Shown in pieces: positions 5,267-6,172 of a stretch of DNA of 6,172 nt. The stretch's first letter is position 1. The number at the start of each line of letters is the position of its first letter. Below the pieces are notes generated by a model. That model saw only the letters and a list, made by a program, of their open reading frames with translations, was not told where the DNA came from and made no database searches. Source of the DNA: Candidatus Magasanikiibacteriota bacterium (GTDB lineage Bacteria; Patescibacteriota; Patescibacteriia; Magasanikbacterales; UBA10003); the NCBI GenBank assembly GCA_003514455.1, contig DOQH01000029.1, positions 1 through 6,172 on the forward strand, written 5' to 3'. The position numbers were made by a program, and so were the translations under genes.

Positions 5267-6172
5267 ATTTTTTCTTCCAATATTGATTGTAGCGGCCACC
5301 TTTTTTTTAATTTCCACAACTCAAGCTGAAGAAACAACAAGTACGCCTGAAATAATTATTCCAGAAATAACTGAAACTCCAACATCAACTGCCACAAGCA
5401 CTTTGGAAACAACCGACGACCCCGGGCTTTCTGTCAACTTTTTTCTCCGCTACCAAAATGATTTTCTTTTTTCCAAAGCTGTCACCTCCACGGCCACGAG
5501 CACTCTGTATGACACAACCGGCGTAAACCACGCTGTCAACGCCTCTTCCAGTCCTCTTACAATTCTCGCGGACGCTGACGCGTTTTCGGACAATTTTTCC
5601 ATATCACAGCTTGATTACTACGATGCCTATCAAAGTTTTTATCTCAACTGCATTATCATTACCTCACCAACAAGCACCTCGGCCTGCGGCAATTGGAATT
5701 ATTCTGTTAATGGCTCATACCCAAGCATTGGCATGGATTCATACAGCTTGCAAAACAACGACACTGTTTACATTTATTTTGGCGATTCTTGGAAAATCAC
5801 AGCCAGCACCAGCACTTTTCCAATAAACACAACCACCACTTTGCAAACTTGGAGATATAATTACGACGATCTTGATGATGAATGGACTCCTGACCCAAAT
5901 GACACCGTGGATATTAGTGTGCCCAATCCAAACCCTACCGGCTGGTGGGACACAACTGTTACCACAACAACCCTCGCCACCAATGCCTCGGGCACGATTG
6001 AATACTCTTTTTCCACCACCGGCACATATTTTGCGAAAATTACCTCAACTGATTATTCCAAATGGAGCTGGCCGATTACTTTAACTGTGCTCCCAGCTCC
6101 TGAAACTCCTACCTCCACAGCCACAAGCACGCCTGAAACAGACACCAATACTGGCGGTGGAGGAGGAGGCGG
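5247..6172 (+). CDS. Secreted multidomain surface protein with DUF4430-like domain (3' end beyond window)
   Basis: The frame is open from ATG 5247 to the window edge, giving 308 residues with no stop. Residues 1-27 form a signal peptide with probable cleavage after TTQA. A Thr/Ser/Pro/Glu linker follows (28-60). Residues 61-179 look like a divergent DUF4430 domain: a strand start LSVNFFLRYQ, WNYSVNGSYPSIGMDSYSL (150-168) and NNDTVYIYFG, matching the layout of the first gene's domain. C135 and C147 could form a disulfide. Residues 181-282 appear to be an Ig-like beta domain (GTIEYSFSTTGTYFAKITS then WPITLTV), followed by a second Thr/Ser/Pro linker and poly-Gly. The gene starts inside the previous one (20-bp overlap) with no evident Shine-Dalgarno sequence, so coupled translation under the same riboswitch is likely. 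Proteins of this type often carry further domains, such as an alpha-toroid or more DUF4430 copies, but that part is not visible here. Confidence 0.85.
   Translation, partial: MNKVYFKFFLPILIVAATFFLISTTQAEETTSTPEIIIPEITETPTSTATSTLETTDDPGLSVNFFLRYQNDFLFSKAVTSTATSTLYDTTGVNHAVNASSSPLTILADADAFSDNFSISQLDYYDAYQSFYLNCIIITSPTSTSACGNWNYSVNGSYPSIGMDSYSLQNNDTVYIYFGDSWKITASTSTFPINTTTTLQTWRYNYDDLDDEWTPDPNDTVDISVPNPNPTGWWDTTVTTTTLATNASGTIEYSFSTTGTYFAKITSTDYSKWSWPITLTVLPAPETPTSTATSTPETDTNTGGGGGG

Overview
The window reads as a piece of a small, AT-rich bacterial chromosome with tightly packed genes on the standard genetic code. The best guess is a Patescibacteria/CPR lineage, perhaps of Parcubacteria type. 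This rests on general style: a compact layout, overlapping genes, Thr/Ser/Pro-rich surface proteins with TSTATST-like linkers, DUF4430 proteins and a glycosyltransferase-Nudix fusion. No taxonomic marker was aligned, so the assignment is tentative.

Minus-strand block (4286 down to about 54). A good sigma-70-type promoter starts a probable operon of three genes: a WecG/TagA-family glycosyltransferase fused in frame to an RppH-like Nudix domain (4246-2981), glutamyl-tRNA synthetase gltX (2822-1341), and an exported coiled-coil M23 peptidase (1353-163) whose start overlaps the gltX stop by 13 bp. A strong hairpin terminator at 54-87 closes the block. The glycosyltransferase and M23 protein suggest envelope polymer synthesis and peptidoglycan remodelling. 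The 158-nt gap before gltX holds a large imperfect palindrome (2843-2975) that folds better as minus-strand RNA than as plus-strand RNA.

Plus-strand block (4303 to the window end). It is divergent from the first block and has its own promoter, followed by a compact cobalamin riboswitch with a transcription terminator, a 21-bp perfect inverted repeat in the leader, and two overlapping genes for exported proteins. The first (4622-5266) is a membrane-anchored protein with a C-terminal DUF4430 domain, the transcobalamin/intrinsic-factor-like beta domain. The second (5247 to beyond the window) has a signal peptide, a divergent DUF4430-like domain, a probable Ig-like domain and a Thr/Ser/Pro then poly-Gly linker at the window edge.

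The most interesting reading is that the plus-strand block is a B12-repressed, cell-surface corrinoid-capture operon. The domain identity and the riboswitch point the same way independently, but binding itself is inferred. Positions 88-162 show no gene or signal.
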